Assembly: GCA_964439745.1 (NCBI GenBank) | Contig: CAYTQK010000088.1 | Coordinates: forward strand, 1 to 11,502 | Reading direction: 5' to 3' | DNA: 11,502 nucleotides | Origin: CAYTQK01 sp964439745 | Lineage (GTDB): Bacteria > Desulfobacterota > Desulfobacteria > Desulfobacterales > Desulfosudaceae | Shown here: one piece after another, positions 1 through 6,137 of the stretch | Numbering within the stretch: the stretch's first letter is position 1 | Layout of the letters: each line of letters starts with the position of its first letter | The notes under the pieces: model-generated | What the model was told of the DNA's origin: nothing | Seen by the model: only the letters and a program-made list of their open reading frames with translations | Databases searched by the model: none | Program-made: the position numbers and the translations under genes

Positions 1-135
1 AAGAAAATCTTCAATGAAATCGGAATCAGCTGGGAGTACATCGTGGAAGTGGAAGAGACGGTTCCCGACCTGTGGGGCGAAAAGTGGGCAGAACACGTGG
101 CCAAGGAAAGAGTGGCCGACACCCTGGGGAATTAA
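1..135 (+). CDS. 3' end of an unidentified plus-strand gene (partial)
   Basis: An open frame enters from the left edge in frame 1 and ends at TAA 133-135, giving 44 residues. The peptide is acidic and Trp-containing (GISWEYIVEVEETVPDLW, then EKWAEHVAKERVADTLGN) and looks like the C-terminal end of a soluble protein. I do not recognise the family from this fragment. Its reality is supported by the terminator-like hairpin that follows within about 60 bp. It is not visibly linked to the next gene, because a terminator and a palindromic site separate them. Confidence 0.7.
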   Translation, partial: KKIFNEIGISWEYIVEVEETVPDLWGEKWAEHVAKERVADTLGN

Positions 136-194
136 CCCGGGGGCCCATGCCTGCCCTGCTGCCGGCGGCTGTTGTCATTGATGACGCCGACCAG

Positions 195-254
195 AAAAAA
201 TCCCCGCCAGCCGGCCATTCCCCATGGCCGCCTCCCTGTTGACGGGGATTTTTT
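195..254 (+). terminator. Nested intrinsic terminator after the partial gene
   Basis: The outer arms AAAAAATCCCCG (195-206) and CGGGGATTTTTT (243-254) are perfectly complementary. Inside them a second perfect 7-bp hairpin, CGGCCAT (212-218) and ATGGCCG (224-230), has the loop TCCCC. The run of T at 249-255 gives the classical U-tract. It would end transcription from the upstream gene. The A-run on the other side makes the structure potentially bidirectional, although no minus-strand gene arrives here. Confidence 0.8.
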
Positions 255-297
255 TCATACCAGCAGCGTGGAACCAGGACAAATCCCTATTAATTAA

Positions 298-338
298 AGT
301 GTTGCCGAAAACGTTGAAACAACGTTTTCGGCAACACT
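298..338. promoter_or_regulatory. Perfect 41-bp palindrome, probable operator (copy 1)
   Basis: The left arm AGTGTTGCCGAAAACGTTG (298-316) and right arm CAACGTTTTCGGCAACACT (320-338) are exact reverse complements around the 3-bp spacer AAA. Each arm holds two GTTG (or CAAC) units 12 bp apart, which suits a multimeric DNA-binding protein. The same architecture recurs at 4611-4653, where the left arms agree at 15 of 19 positions and the right arms share CAACGTTTTC and CAACACT. It lies 84 bp before the YkgJ gene. There is no T-run after it, so a terminator is less likely. No convincing promoter was found nearby; TTGAAA at 314-319 could be a -35 box but lacks a good -10. Confidence 0.7.
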
Positions 339-421
339 GATAAAAACAATAAGACCGGTTTAACGGCGACACCAGATCGCGCCCGCAACTATGAAAAGGG
401 GAACACCCCCGGGGATCAACA

Positions 422-1225
422 ATGATGAATACAGCCGCCACATCCCACGGCCAGGGCCTGACCGTCCTGACCCCGTCAGATTCCTTCGGCTTTACCTGTC
501 ACCCGGAGCTGGCCTGCTTTACCCGGTGCTGCCGGAATATTACCATTTTTCTCACGCCCTACGACATCCTGCGCCTGAAAAACGCCCTGGCCATACCTTC
601 TGATGAATTTCTGCAGCGCTTCACCGTCACCATGATCGGCAAGAACGGGTTGCCCCTGGTGGCCTTGAAAATGAACGATGACGCGCAGAAAAACTGCCCT
701 TTCGTGACATCGGCAGGCTGCTCCCTGTACCCGGACCGGCCCTGGGCCTGCCGGGTTTATCCTCTCCAGCCGGAAAGCAGCCCGATCACCGAAAAAGCCG
801 GCCGGCAGTACTATTCCATCATGGATGTTCCCTTCTGCCACGGCCTGGGAAACGCTCCGGTGCGCACCGTACAGAAATGGCTGAACGAACAGGGCATTCC
901 GGAATACCAGGCCATGGAAACACCTTTTAAAAAGATTATTGATCACCCCTGGCTGACGGATCACCCCCTGGAAAATGACACCGTCCGCCAGATGGTCTAC
1001 ATGGCCAGTTATGATCTGGATCGCTTTCGCCGCTTTATTTTTGAAAGCAGTTTTCTGGACCAGTTTGAAATTGATTCCGGAGAAGTATCGGAAATAAAAG
1101 ATGATGACGCGGCCCTGTTCCGGTTTGCCATGAAATGGCTGGAATACGGGCTGATCGGCCAGCACACTCTGCATCTCAAACCGGCGGTCATGGCCGCCAG
1201 AAAAGAGGCTTTGGGTGTGACCTGA
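422..1225 (+). CDS. YkgJ-family cysteine-cluster protein
   Basis: This 267-residue protein carries the pattern of the YkgJ/CxxCxxCC family of presumed metal (zinc or iron) binding proteins. There is an N-terminal group C26, C32, C36, C37 (TCHPELACFTRCCRN) and a second group C92, C100, C110 (NCPFV, AGCSLYPDRPWACRVYPL), followed by C139. These Cys spacings and the 'Y-x-DRPxxCR' signature typify the family, whose biochemical role is not established. The C-terminal half is helical-looking and not family-defining. The start at 422 has a purine-rich GGGG stretch about 8 bp upstream; a second ATG follows immediately. It converges with the 1230-1499 gene with only 4 bp between stop codons. The palindrome at 298-338 suggests it shares a regulator with the EBP at 4668. 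Confidence 0.85.
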   Translation: MMNTAATSHGQGLTVLTPSDSFGFTCHPELACFTRCCRNITIFLTPYDILRLKNALAIPSDEFLQRFTVTMIGKNGLPLVALKMNDDAQKNCPFVTSAGCSLYPDRPWACRVYPLQPESSPITEKAGRQYYSIMDVPFCHGLGNAPVRTVQKWLNEQGIPEYQAMETPFKKIIDHPWLTDHPLENDTVRQMVYMASYDLDRFRRFIFESSFLDQFEIDSGEVSEIKDDDAALFRFAMKWLEYGLIGQHTLHLKPAVMAARKEALGVT

Positions 1226-1229
1226 ACCA

Positions 1230-1499
1230 TCACTCGGAAATGATGTTCTCTTTCAAGGCCTGGGATGACCACACCGGCAGGGGAACAAATTTACCCGAAT
1301 CCGGGTCCAGCCGGCAGCGATAGGAGGCGTGGGTCTGCTGCTGTTCCCACAAGACCTGCCACCCCTGCACAAAGTAGGGGCACTGGTCGTTGAAACAGAC
1401 ATAAAAGAATTCATCGGGCCAGGTGGCCCCGGGCGGTACCCGCCACTTGGCCATTTGCTGACGGCAATGGGGGCAGAGAGGTGCCTGGGAAACGGTCAT
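1230..1499 (-). CDS. Small zinc-ribbon protein downstream of aprBA
   Basis: This 89-aa protein has two cysteine pairs, CPHC (C9, C12) and CFNDQC (C35, C40), separated by a Trp- and Pro-rich stretch (KWRVPPGATWPDEFFYVC). This suggests a single zinc ribbon resembling Ogr/Delta-type small zinc fingers. AGGAG lies about 8 bases before the ATG, supporting the start at 1499. It is the last gene of a minus-strand run, 30 bp after the 1530-1769 gene, and the two are probably cotranscribed. Whether they also belong to the aprBA transcript depends on readthrough of the hairpins at 1801-1910. Its role is unknown; nucleic-acid or protein binding is possible. Confidence 0.75.
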   Translation of the reverse strand: MTVSQAPLCPHCRQQMAKWRVPPGATWPDEFFYVCFNDQCPYFVQGWQVLWEQQQTHASYRCRLDPDSGKFVPLPVWSSQALKENIISE

Positions 1500-1529
1500 G
1501 CGCTTTTCTCCTGGAACCGGATCGCCGGT

Positions 1530-1769
1530 TCAGAGCAGGTCGAAGATTGTCCGGCAGGCCCGGCCGAAACCTCGGGCATAGGCGGCAAAATCAAACCAGG
1601 ATCGACCCAGGTAGCGGTGGCAGATTTCCGCCCGGAAGATATCCCAGCCCGGCGGAATGGTTCCTGTCCGGGCAATGGCCGCCAGCTCATCATAATCGGC
1701 CTCCTCCTGCACAAACCGGAGGCCGTCCTGATACCCCTGCTGTTCAGATCGGGTTGCCGGATTGGTCAT
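1530..1769 (-). CDS. Small conserved-looking hypothetical protein
   Basis: This is a 79-aa soluble, acidic and aromatic protein without Cys pairs or membrane segments (includes QEEADYDELAAIARTG and RSWFDFAAYARGFGRAC). I do not recognise the family. The ATG at 1769 is chosen over an in-frame ATG at 1808 because AGGAAG precedes it at good spacing, and because the longer form would begin inside the hairpin at 1801-1830. Stop TGA is at 1530-1532. Its 30-bp spacing to the zinc-ribbon gene implies an operon. It could be an accessory of sulfur metabolism, but only position supports that. Confidence 0.6.
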   Translation of the reverse strand: MTNPATRSEQQGYQDGLRFVQEEADYDELAAIARTGTIPPGWDIFRAEICHRYLGRSWFDFAAYARGFGRACRTIFDLL

Positions 1770-1800
1770 GTTTTTCTTCCTGGTGCCATTTGAAGGAAAC

Positions 1801-1830
1801 AGCCACATGAGCGGGCAAACTCATGTGGCT
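1801..1830 (-). terminator. Perfect 11-bp inverted repeat between aprA and the small genes
   Basis: AGCCACATGAG (1801-1811) and CTCATGTGGCT (1820-1830) are exact reverse complements around an 8-nt loop. Read in the minus direction the stem is followed by GTTTCCTT, an imperfect U-tract. It could be a second, partial terminator of the aprBA transcript, or a 5' stabilising hairpin for the gene starting at 1769, whose ATG is 31 nt away. Confidence 0.5.
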
Positions 1831-1887
1831 GCCCCAGGAGGATGTCTGTGTATGGCATACAGAGCATCGCGTACAACACTTCTTTGC

Positions 1888-1910
1888 AAAAACCCGGCCA
1901 TTCATGCCGG
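1888..1910 (-). terminator. Likely terminator of aprA
   Basis: On the minus strand, 17 nt after the aprA stop codon, a 5-bp GC stem (CCGGC and GCCGG, plus-strand 1906-1910 and 1894-1898, loop 7 nt) is followed by GTTTTT (1888-1893). The stem is short, so termination may be incomplete and allow some readthrough to the small genes. Confidence 0.5.
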
Positions 1911-1927
1911 CAATGACCGCCTCCCGA

Positions 1928-3877
1928 TTACATCCCCACCACTTCCTTGATATCCACCAGGCTGAATTTCTCCCTGGTAAACATTTTAAATTCATCCTTT
2001 TCTTCGTCATAAACAGAATTGACGAAAACATGCCCCCACTGGTCTTCATCCATCTGGACAAAATCCGTCCGGTAATAATAACCGGGCCAGCGGGTCTCTT
2101 CCCGGAACAGCTTGTGGCGGGTATGGGCTTCGGCGATCTGAACACGGTGGATATTTTCCCAGCAGCGCATCAGTTCATGCAGGTTGCGGGCGGCCAGATG
2201 GGACAAATCCTCCTTAAGACGCTGGAGCTCTTCCAGGGCGATGTTCAGGGTCATGGCCGAACAATTGTACTGGGCCCCCCAGCCGCCGACATACTCATCC
2301 ATGATCTTGTTCAGCCGGAACATGGCCATCTTGGGGGTGATATAATTGGGATTGACCTCTTCCACCGGCAGGTCATACCGCTTTTGGGCCGCCCCCAGAG
2401 TGGTATAGGCGCAGTTTTTCTCATAATTTTCCAATGGAACGGTGATGGCCTGGTTGATTTTGTCAATGGCGGCCGGGTCTGCTTCCGGCTTGTCCGGATT
2501 TTCCACGCAGAACTTCACCGCCGCCTTGCCGGCGATGCGGCCTTCGGTAAAAGAACCGGAAGAAAATTTATGACTGGAGTTGCCCACCCCGTCCCCGGCC
2601 GAAAACAGTCCCTTGACCGTGGTCATGCGGTTGTAGCCCCAGAAATATTCCGATCGGGATTCGTCGGTCTGCAGGTCTTCCGGCCCGCTGGTCCAGGCCC
2701 CGGAGGCCCCGGAGTGGGACCCGATGAAATAGGGTTCCGAGGGCATGATCTCCGAGGGACCTTCTTCCGGAAAGACATCCTTGGAGGCCCACAGCACCGC
2801 CTGGCTGATGGTCATATCCAAAAAATCTTCCCAGGCTTCGGCTTCCAGCTTTTTCAGTTCTTTCTTATAGGCCTTGTCATCCGGCGCCTCCTCGGCCAGC
2901 CGGGCAATGGCCTTGTCGGTGTGAATCAGGATGGGGCCGTCGCCGCTGTACATCTTCTGCATCATGAGATGATTCCGCAAGCAGGTGGGAATGGGCTTGA
3001 CCTCCCCGTACGGCGGCCAGTTATGCAGCTCGCCCCCTTCCTTCAAGCCCTCTCCCATGTAGTTGACGCCTGACGCGGAAGTGGCCGTGGCCTTGAACAG
3101 CAGAAACCAGGCTCCCACCGGGCCGTATCCGTCCTTGAACCGGCCGGGGATAAAGACCACTTCCTGGGAGCTCATCTCCGCCCCGGCCGTGGTGGTCAGG
3201 TAGGAGCTGGAGCCGGCATTCCAGGGCGGATACCAGGCCCGCCCCAGCCCCTCGCCGGTGGAGCGGGGCCGGAACACGTGCACCGCCCCGCCGGCCGAGA
3301 CCAGGCAGGCATTGCAGTGAAACACATAAATCTTGCGGTCCCGGACACTGAAGCCGACCGCCCCGCAGACGCGGTTCTTGTCGTTTTTGTCCAGAAGCAG
3401 CTTAACGATGAACACCCGCTCGTAAATATTATCCTCGCCCACGGCCGTCTTGGCGGCCTCGGCCACGATGGCCTTGTAGGACTCCCCGTTGATCATCAGC
3501 TGCCAGCGGCCCTCGTGCACGTAATTGCCGTCGGCATCCTTCCACAGGGGCAGGCCGTACTTTTCAAACAGGTGGACCGAACCGTTGACGTGTCGGGAGA
3601 TATCCATGACCAGGTCGTCCCGGCACAGGCCCATCAGGTCCTGCCGCACGTAACTGAGGTAATCAATGGGAGTGTTCTCTCCCTGGTACTGGTTGATGGC
3701 GGACAAACCCATGGCCACAGCGCCGCTGCGCTCCATGGCCGCCTTGTCCACCACGGTGACCGTGAGATTGTTTTTCCGGGCCCAATGAGCGGCCTCGACA
3801 CAGGCCCCGGAACCGGCCATGCCGGGCCCGATGATCAATATATCCGTTGTGATTTCTTCGATCTCGAATTCTTTCAT
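1928..3877 (-). CDS. aprA: Adenylylsulfate (APS) reductase alpha subunit
   Basis: AprA is the FAD-binding catalytic subunit of cytoplasmic dissimilatory APS reductase, which reduces adenosine 5'-phosphosulfate to sulfite and AMP. The 649-aa length fits the family. Near the N-terminus is the dinucleotide-binding motif GPGMAGSGA (17-25). Active-site regions are recognisable: LSAINQY (Asn62), GESYKAIVAE (Glu132), the Trp-rich AWYPPWNAG (214-222), PGRFKDGYGPVG (Arg246) and GSHSGASGAW (His388). The FAD-side signature NRMTTVKGLFSAGDGVG and HKFSSGSFTEGRIAGK follow. ATG 3877 is preferred because GGGGGAAG lies just upstream; the frame extends to a TTG at 3901 with no better site. aprB lies 51 bp upstream. 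qmoABC, which often follows aprBA, is absent from this window. The catalytic motifs look intact. Confidence 0.98.
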   Translation of the reverse strand: MKEFEIEEITTDILIIGPGMAGSGACVEAAHWARKNNLTVTVVDKAAMERSGAVAMGLSAINQYQGENTPIDYLSYVRQDLMGLCRDDLVMDISRHVNGSVHLFEKYGLPLWKDADGNYVHEGRWQLMINGESYKAIVAEAAKTAVGEDNIYERVFIVKLLLDKNDKNRVCGAVGFSVRDRKIYVFHCNACLVSAGGAVHVFRPRSTGEGLGRAWYPPWNAGSSSYLTTTAGAEMSSQEVVFIPGRFKDGYGPVGAWFLLFKATATSASGVNYMGEGLKEGGELHNWPPYGEVKPIPTCLRNHLMMQKMYSGDGPILIHTDKAIARLAEEAPDDKAYKKELKKLEAEAWEDFLDMTISQAVLWASKDVFPEEGPSEIMPSEPYFIGSHSGASGAWTSGPEDLQTDESRSEYFWGYNRMTTVKGLFSAGDGVGNSSHKFSSGSFTEGRIAGKAAVKFCVENPDKPEADPAAIDKINQAITVPLENYEKNCAYTTLGAAQKRYDLPVEEVNPNYITPKMAMFRLNKIMDEYVGGWGAQYNCSAMTLNIALEELQRLKEDLSHLAARNLHELMRCWENIHRVQIAEAHTRHKLFREETRWPGYYYRTDFVQMDEDQWGHVFVNSVYDEEKDEFKMFTREKFSLVDIKEVVGM

Positions 3878-3916
3878 GTCTACTTCCCCCTTTGTTCCCA
3901 AGTGGTCAAACCGACT

Positions 3917-3941
3917 GCTGCCCCGGTTTTATCGGGGCAGC
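3917..3941 (-). other. Intercistronic hairpin spanning the aprB stop codon
   Basis: GCTGCCCCG (3917-3925) and CGGGGCAGC (3933-3941) form a perfect 9-bp GC-rich stem with a 7-nt loop. On the minus-strand transcript the loop contains the aprB TAA (3929-3931). There is no U-tract, so it is not a typical terminator. It could limit 3'-5' decay, mark a processing site, or tune translation of aprA relative to aprB. Confidence 0.6.
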
Positions 3942-4372
3942 GTCCACAATTGATCCGTCTTTAACGAGGCCGGCTCGGTAAACAGCAGCTGGTCATCCAG
4001 ACTGCCCTGGCCTTCTCCGAACCCGCCGTCCGGGGAAACCGTGCCTTCGGGAACGGTGCGGATGGGGAATTTGAAGCGCTTGATCGTCCCCCCGCGGAAC
4101 TTGACGGTCCACATGATGTCCTCACTGCCCCGCATGGGCATGCAACTGGCGCCAAGGGGACAGAAATCGGCGTACCCCCGCACTTCAATGGCCTGGGTCG
4201 GACAAATCTTGACGCAGTTGTAGCATTCCCAGCACATGTCCGGTTCCATGTTATAGGCCTTCATCAGGTCTTCATCCAGAACCATCAAATCATTGGGGCA
4301 GATGTACTGGCAGGCCGTCACCTCCCCTCCCTTGCACCCATCACATTTTTCCTGAATCACGAAACTTGGCAT
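3929..4372 (-). CDS. aprB: Adenylylsulfate (APS) reductase beta subunit
   Basis: AprB is the two-[4Fe-4S] electron-transfer subunit that feeds electrons to the FAD of AprA. The 147-aa protein shows both cluster motifs: C10, C13, C21, C25 (CDGCKGGEVTACQYICP) and C47, C50, C53, C57 (CWECYNCVKICP). Trp48, between the clusters, matches the tryptophan of characterised AprB enzymes implicated in electron transfer. Two further Cys (C71, C77) follow. The C-terminal tail is of the kind that wraps around AprA. The start at 4372 is set by AAGGAG about 6 nt upstream; the in-frame ATG at 4378 would sit on that site, and upstream extension is unlike AprB. It is the first gene of the operon, with a sigma-54 promoter at 4461-4476. 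Confidence 0.97.
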   Translation of the reverse strand: MPSFVIQEKCDGCKGGEVTACQYICPNDLMVLDEDLMKAYNMEPDMCWECYNCVKICPTQAIEVRGYADFCPLGASCMPMRGSEDIMWTVKFRGGTIKRFKFPIRTVPEGTVSPDGGFGEGQGSLDDQLLFTEPASLKTDQLWTLPR

Positions 4373-4460
4373 GAGCATCTCCTTAATTTGAAAATTGACA
4401 TGCATATTCCCAGCCGAGGATATCGACGGAAATTTCACGGAAGGAACATAACCAGGTGGG

Positions 4461-4476
4461 AGCAACAAACATGCCA
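4461..4476 (-). promoter_or_regulatory. Sigma-54 (-24/-12) promoter driving aprBA
   Basis: Read on the minus strand the sequence is TGGCAT, 5 nt (GTTTG), then TTGCT. It matches the consensus TGGCAC-N5-TTGCW except for the last base of the first box. The invariant GG (4475, 4474) and GC (4463, 4462) have the correct 10-nt separation. The predicted start is near 4450, leaving a leader of about 78 nt before aprB. No comparable sigma-70 promoter was seen for aprB in this region. The divergently transcribed neighbour is a sigma-54 activator, which strengthens the call. Confidence 0.75.
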
Positions 4477-4583
4477 ATGCCTTGTGGCCCGGCAGGAGGA
4501 AGGTGCTGAGCGGCTGCCGTTTTCTCCGGTCCGGGTTTGTCCGCTGCCAAAACACGATCCTTTCCGGCCATTGATATTTCCGG

Positions 4584-4613
4584 TTGACAGCACCATCAGA
4601 AAGCCGTTATTCT
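4584..4613 (+). promoter_or_regulatory. Sigma-70-type promoter of the EBP gene
   Basis: A perfect -35 box TTGACA (4584-4589), an 18-bp spacer and TATTCT (4608-4613) form a plausible housekeeping promoter. The predicted start near 4620 falls within the palindrome at 4611-4653, so a protein bound there should hinder transcription of the EBP gene. Confidence 0.65.
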
Positions 4614-4653
4614 GTTGACGACAACGTTGACGCAACGTTTTCTTGTCAACACT
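4611..4653. promoter_or_regulatory. Palindromic regulator-binding site (copy 2) between aprB and the EBP
   Basis: The left arm TCTGTTGACGACAACGTTG (4611-4629), spacer ACG and right arm starting CAACGTTTTC and ending CAACACT (4633-4653) repeat the design of the palindrome at 298-338. The outer arms are imperfect, with two extra bases on the right. The site overlaps the start of the EBP transcript, an autorepression position. It is centred about 180 bp upstream of the predicted aprB sigma-54 start, a usual enhancer distance. The simplest candidate ligand is the EBP encoded next to it. Confidence 0.7.
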
Positions 4654-4667
4654 TTCGGAGAACAATC

Positions 4668-6071
4668 ATGGCTCTGACCGATCCCCGCAACAGCATCACC
4701 CCCTCTTTTGCCGTCAAATTATTCGAATCCATGGCTGACGGGGTCTTCACTCTGGACCAGAACGGTTGCATCACTTCTTGGAATCCGGCCATGCAGCGGA
4801 TTTCCGGGTATGAACCCGGCGAAGCCATCGGACAGAAGTGCCAGCTGCTCAAATTCAACCGCTGCTTCGGCAACCAGTGCCCGGTGGATTTTTCCGAATG
4901 CGGTATTTTTGACCATGGCCGGATCGACTCCCAGGAGTGCTTCATGCGTCATAAAGACGGTTATGACGTTCCCATCATGAAAAGCGTCCGCCTGGTCCGG
5001 GATGAAAACAGTACCGTTATCGGCGTGGTCGAGACCGTCACCGACCTGACCGAGTTGAAACGGACCCGCCAGCAGCTGGCCGAGGCCGACCGCAAACTGG
5101 GGGAACGCCACCGCCTGGACAACATCATCGGCAAAAGCGAAGTCATGCAGAAAGTATTCGCGGCCGTGGAGGCCGCCGCTGCCAGCGACGCCACCATTCT
5201 CATCCAGGGAGAAAGCGGCACTGGCAAGGAACTGGTGGCCGGCGCCATCCACCACAACAGCGCCCGCTCCGCCGGCCCCCTGGTGACGGTCAACTGCAGC
5301 GCCCTGTCCGAGTCCCTTTTGGAAAGCGAATTGTTCGGTCATGTCAAGGGCGCCTTTACCGGTGCCGTCCGGGACCGGGCCGGCCGCTTTGAGGAAGCCG
5401 ACGGCGGCACCATCTTTCTGGACGAAGTGGCTGAAATCAGTCCTTTTATCCAGGTCAAGCTGCTGCGGGTGCTGCAGCAGCGGGAGGTGGAACGGGTGGG
5501 CGACTCCCGCAAACGCAAGATGGACATCCGCATCCTGACCGCCACCAACAAAAACCTTTTGGATCTGGTCAAAAAGGGGGAATTCCGGGAAGATCTCTAT
5601 TACCGGCTGAAGGTGTTCCCCATCCAGATTCCGCCGCTCAAGGCCCGCAAGCAGGACATCCCCCTGCTGGCGCACAATTTCATCCAGGCCCAGAACCAGC
5701 TCACCGGCAAACAGGTCCAGGGCTTGTCAGCCGACGCCATGCGGCTGCTGATGGATTACCAATGGCCGGGCAATGTGCGGGAACTGGAAAATGCCATTGA
5801 ACACGCCTTTGTGCTCAGCCAGCAGGATGATACCATCAATGTCTTTGACCTGCCCGTGGAGATCCGCATGGCCGAATATCACCAGCCGGACCCGCACCGC
5901 CCCGTTTCCAGCGTTCAGGTCCAAAAAATGACCGCCTCGTCCCTGACCGCCCTGCTCCATGAGTGCGACTGGAACAAGGCCGCAGTCGCCCGCCGGACCG
6001 GGATGAATCGAACAACAATCTGGAAATACATGAAAAAATGGGATATCCCCTTGAAAGCTCCCTATCGCTGA
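4668..6071 (+). CDS. PAS-domain sigma-54-dependent transcriptional activator (EBP)
   Basis: This 467-aa NtrC-family activator has three domains. Residues about 13-130 form a PAS sensor (SMADGVFTLDQNGCITSWNPA) with a cysteine-rich insertion C58, C66, C71, C78, C91. A short coiled linker (about 127-148) leads to the AAA+ core: Walker A GESGTGKE (181-188), the sigma-54-contacting GAFTGA loop (228-233), Walker B GGTIFLDE (246-253), and WPGNVRELEN (366-375). A Fis-type helix-turn-helix ends the protein (about 425-457, DWNKAAVARRTGMNRTTIWKYMKK). There is no phosphoreceiver domain, so the signal is probably sensed directly by PAS, possibly redox through the cysteines. The ATG at 4668 is chosen because GGAG (4657-4660) is well placed; an in-frame TTG at 4584 is the -35 box. 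It is divergent from aprBA, and a strong terminator follows. Confidence 0.95.
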   Translation: MALTDPRNSITPSFAVKLFESMADGVFTLDQNGCITSWNPAMQRISGYEPGEAIGQKCQLLKFNRCFGNQCPVDFSECGIFDHGRIDSQECFMRHKDGYDVPIMKSVRLVRDENSTVIGVVETVTDLTELKRTRQQLAEADRKLGERHRLDNIIGKSEVMQKVFAAVEAAAASDATILIQGESGTGKELVAGAIHHNSARSAGPLVTVNCSALSESLLESELFGHVKGAFTGAVRDRAGRFEEADGGTIFLDEVAEISPFIQVKLLRVLQQREVERVGDSRKRKMDIRILTATNKNLLDLVKKGEFREDLYYRLKVFPIQIPPLKARKQDIPLLAHNFIQAQNQLTGKQVQGLSADAMRLLMDYQWPGNVRELENAIEHAFVLSQQDDTINVFDLPVEIRMAEYHQPDPHRPVSSVQVQKMTASSLTALLHECDWNKAAVARRTGMNRTTIWKYMKKWDIPLKAPYR

Positions 6072-6111
6072 GTCCCCTCCCTTGATTTATCCGGCAACAA
6101 CTCCCCTTTCA

Positions 6112-6127
6112 TGGCACATATATTGCA
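6112..6127 (+). promoter_or_regulatory. Full-consensus sigma-54 promoter downstream of the EBP
   Basis: TGGCAC (6112-6117), ATATA, TTGCA (6123-6127) matches the -24/-12 consensus at every conserved position. With C6126 as -12 the predicted start is about 6138. It lies only 41 bp after the EBP stop, pointing right, with no gene before the terminator at 6191-6235. The half-site-like CCGGCAACA at 6091-6099 resembles part of the palindrome at 298-338, but no full enhancer was found upstream. Confidence 0.85.
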
Positions 6128-6137
6128 TAATTACTGG

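Noticed and set aside
298..338. The palindrome as an intrinsic terminator or CRISPR-like repeat
   Set aside because: It has no U-tract and a terminator already lies at 195-254. Only one copy is present locally, with no spacers, and the second copy is a single site in another promoter region.
1823..3073. A 416-codon plus-strand open frame antisense to aprA
   Set aside because: It is a shadow of GC-rich codon usage in aprA. It has no recognisable domain, and aprA itself is unmistakable.
4584..4667. An N-terminal extension of the EBP starting at TTG 4584
   Set aside because: The TTG is the first part of a -35 box and the extension crosses the promoter and operator. ATG 4668 has a proper ribosome site and starts just before the PAS domain.
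5965..5989. A GCGACTG...CAGTCGC inverted repeat as enhancer for the 6112 sigma-54 promoter
   Set aside because: The distance would suit an enhancer, but it lies in the conserved HTH codons and shares nothing with the two palindromes at 298 and 4611. Chance is likelier.
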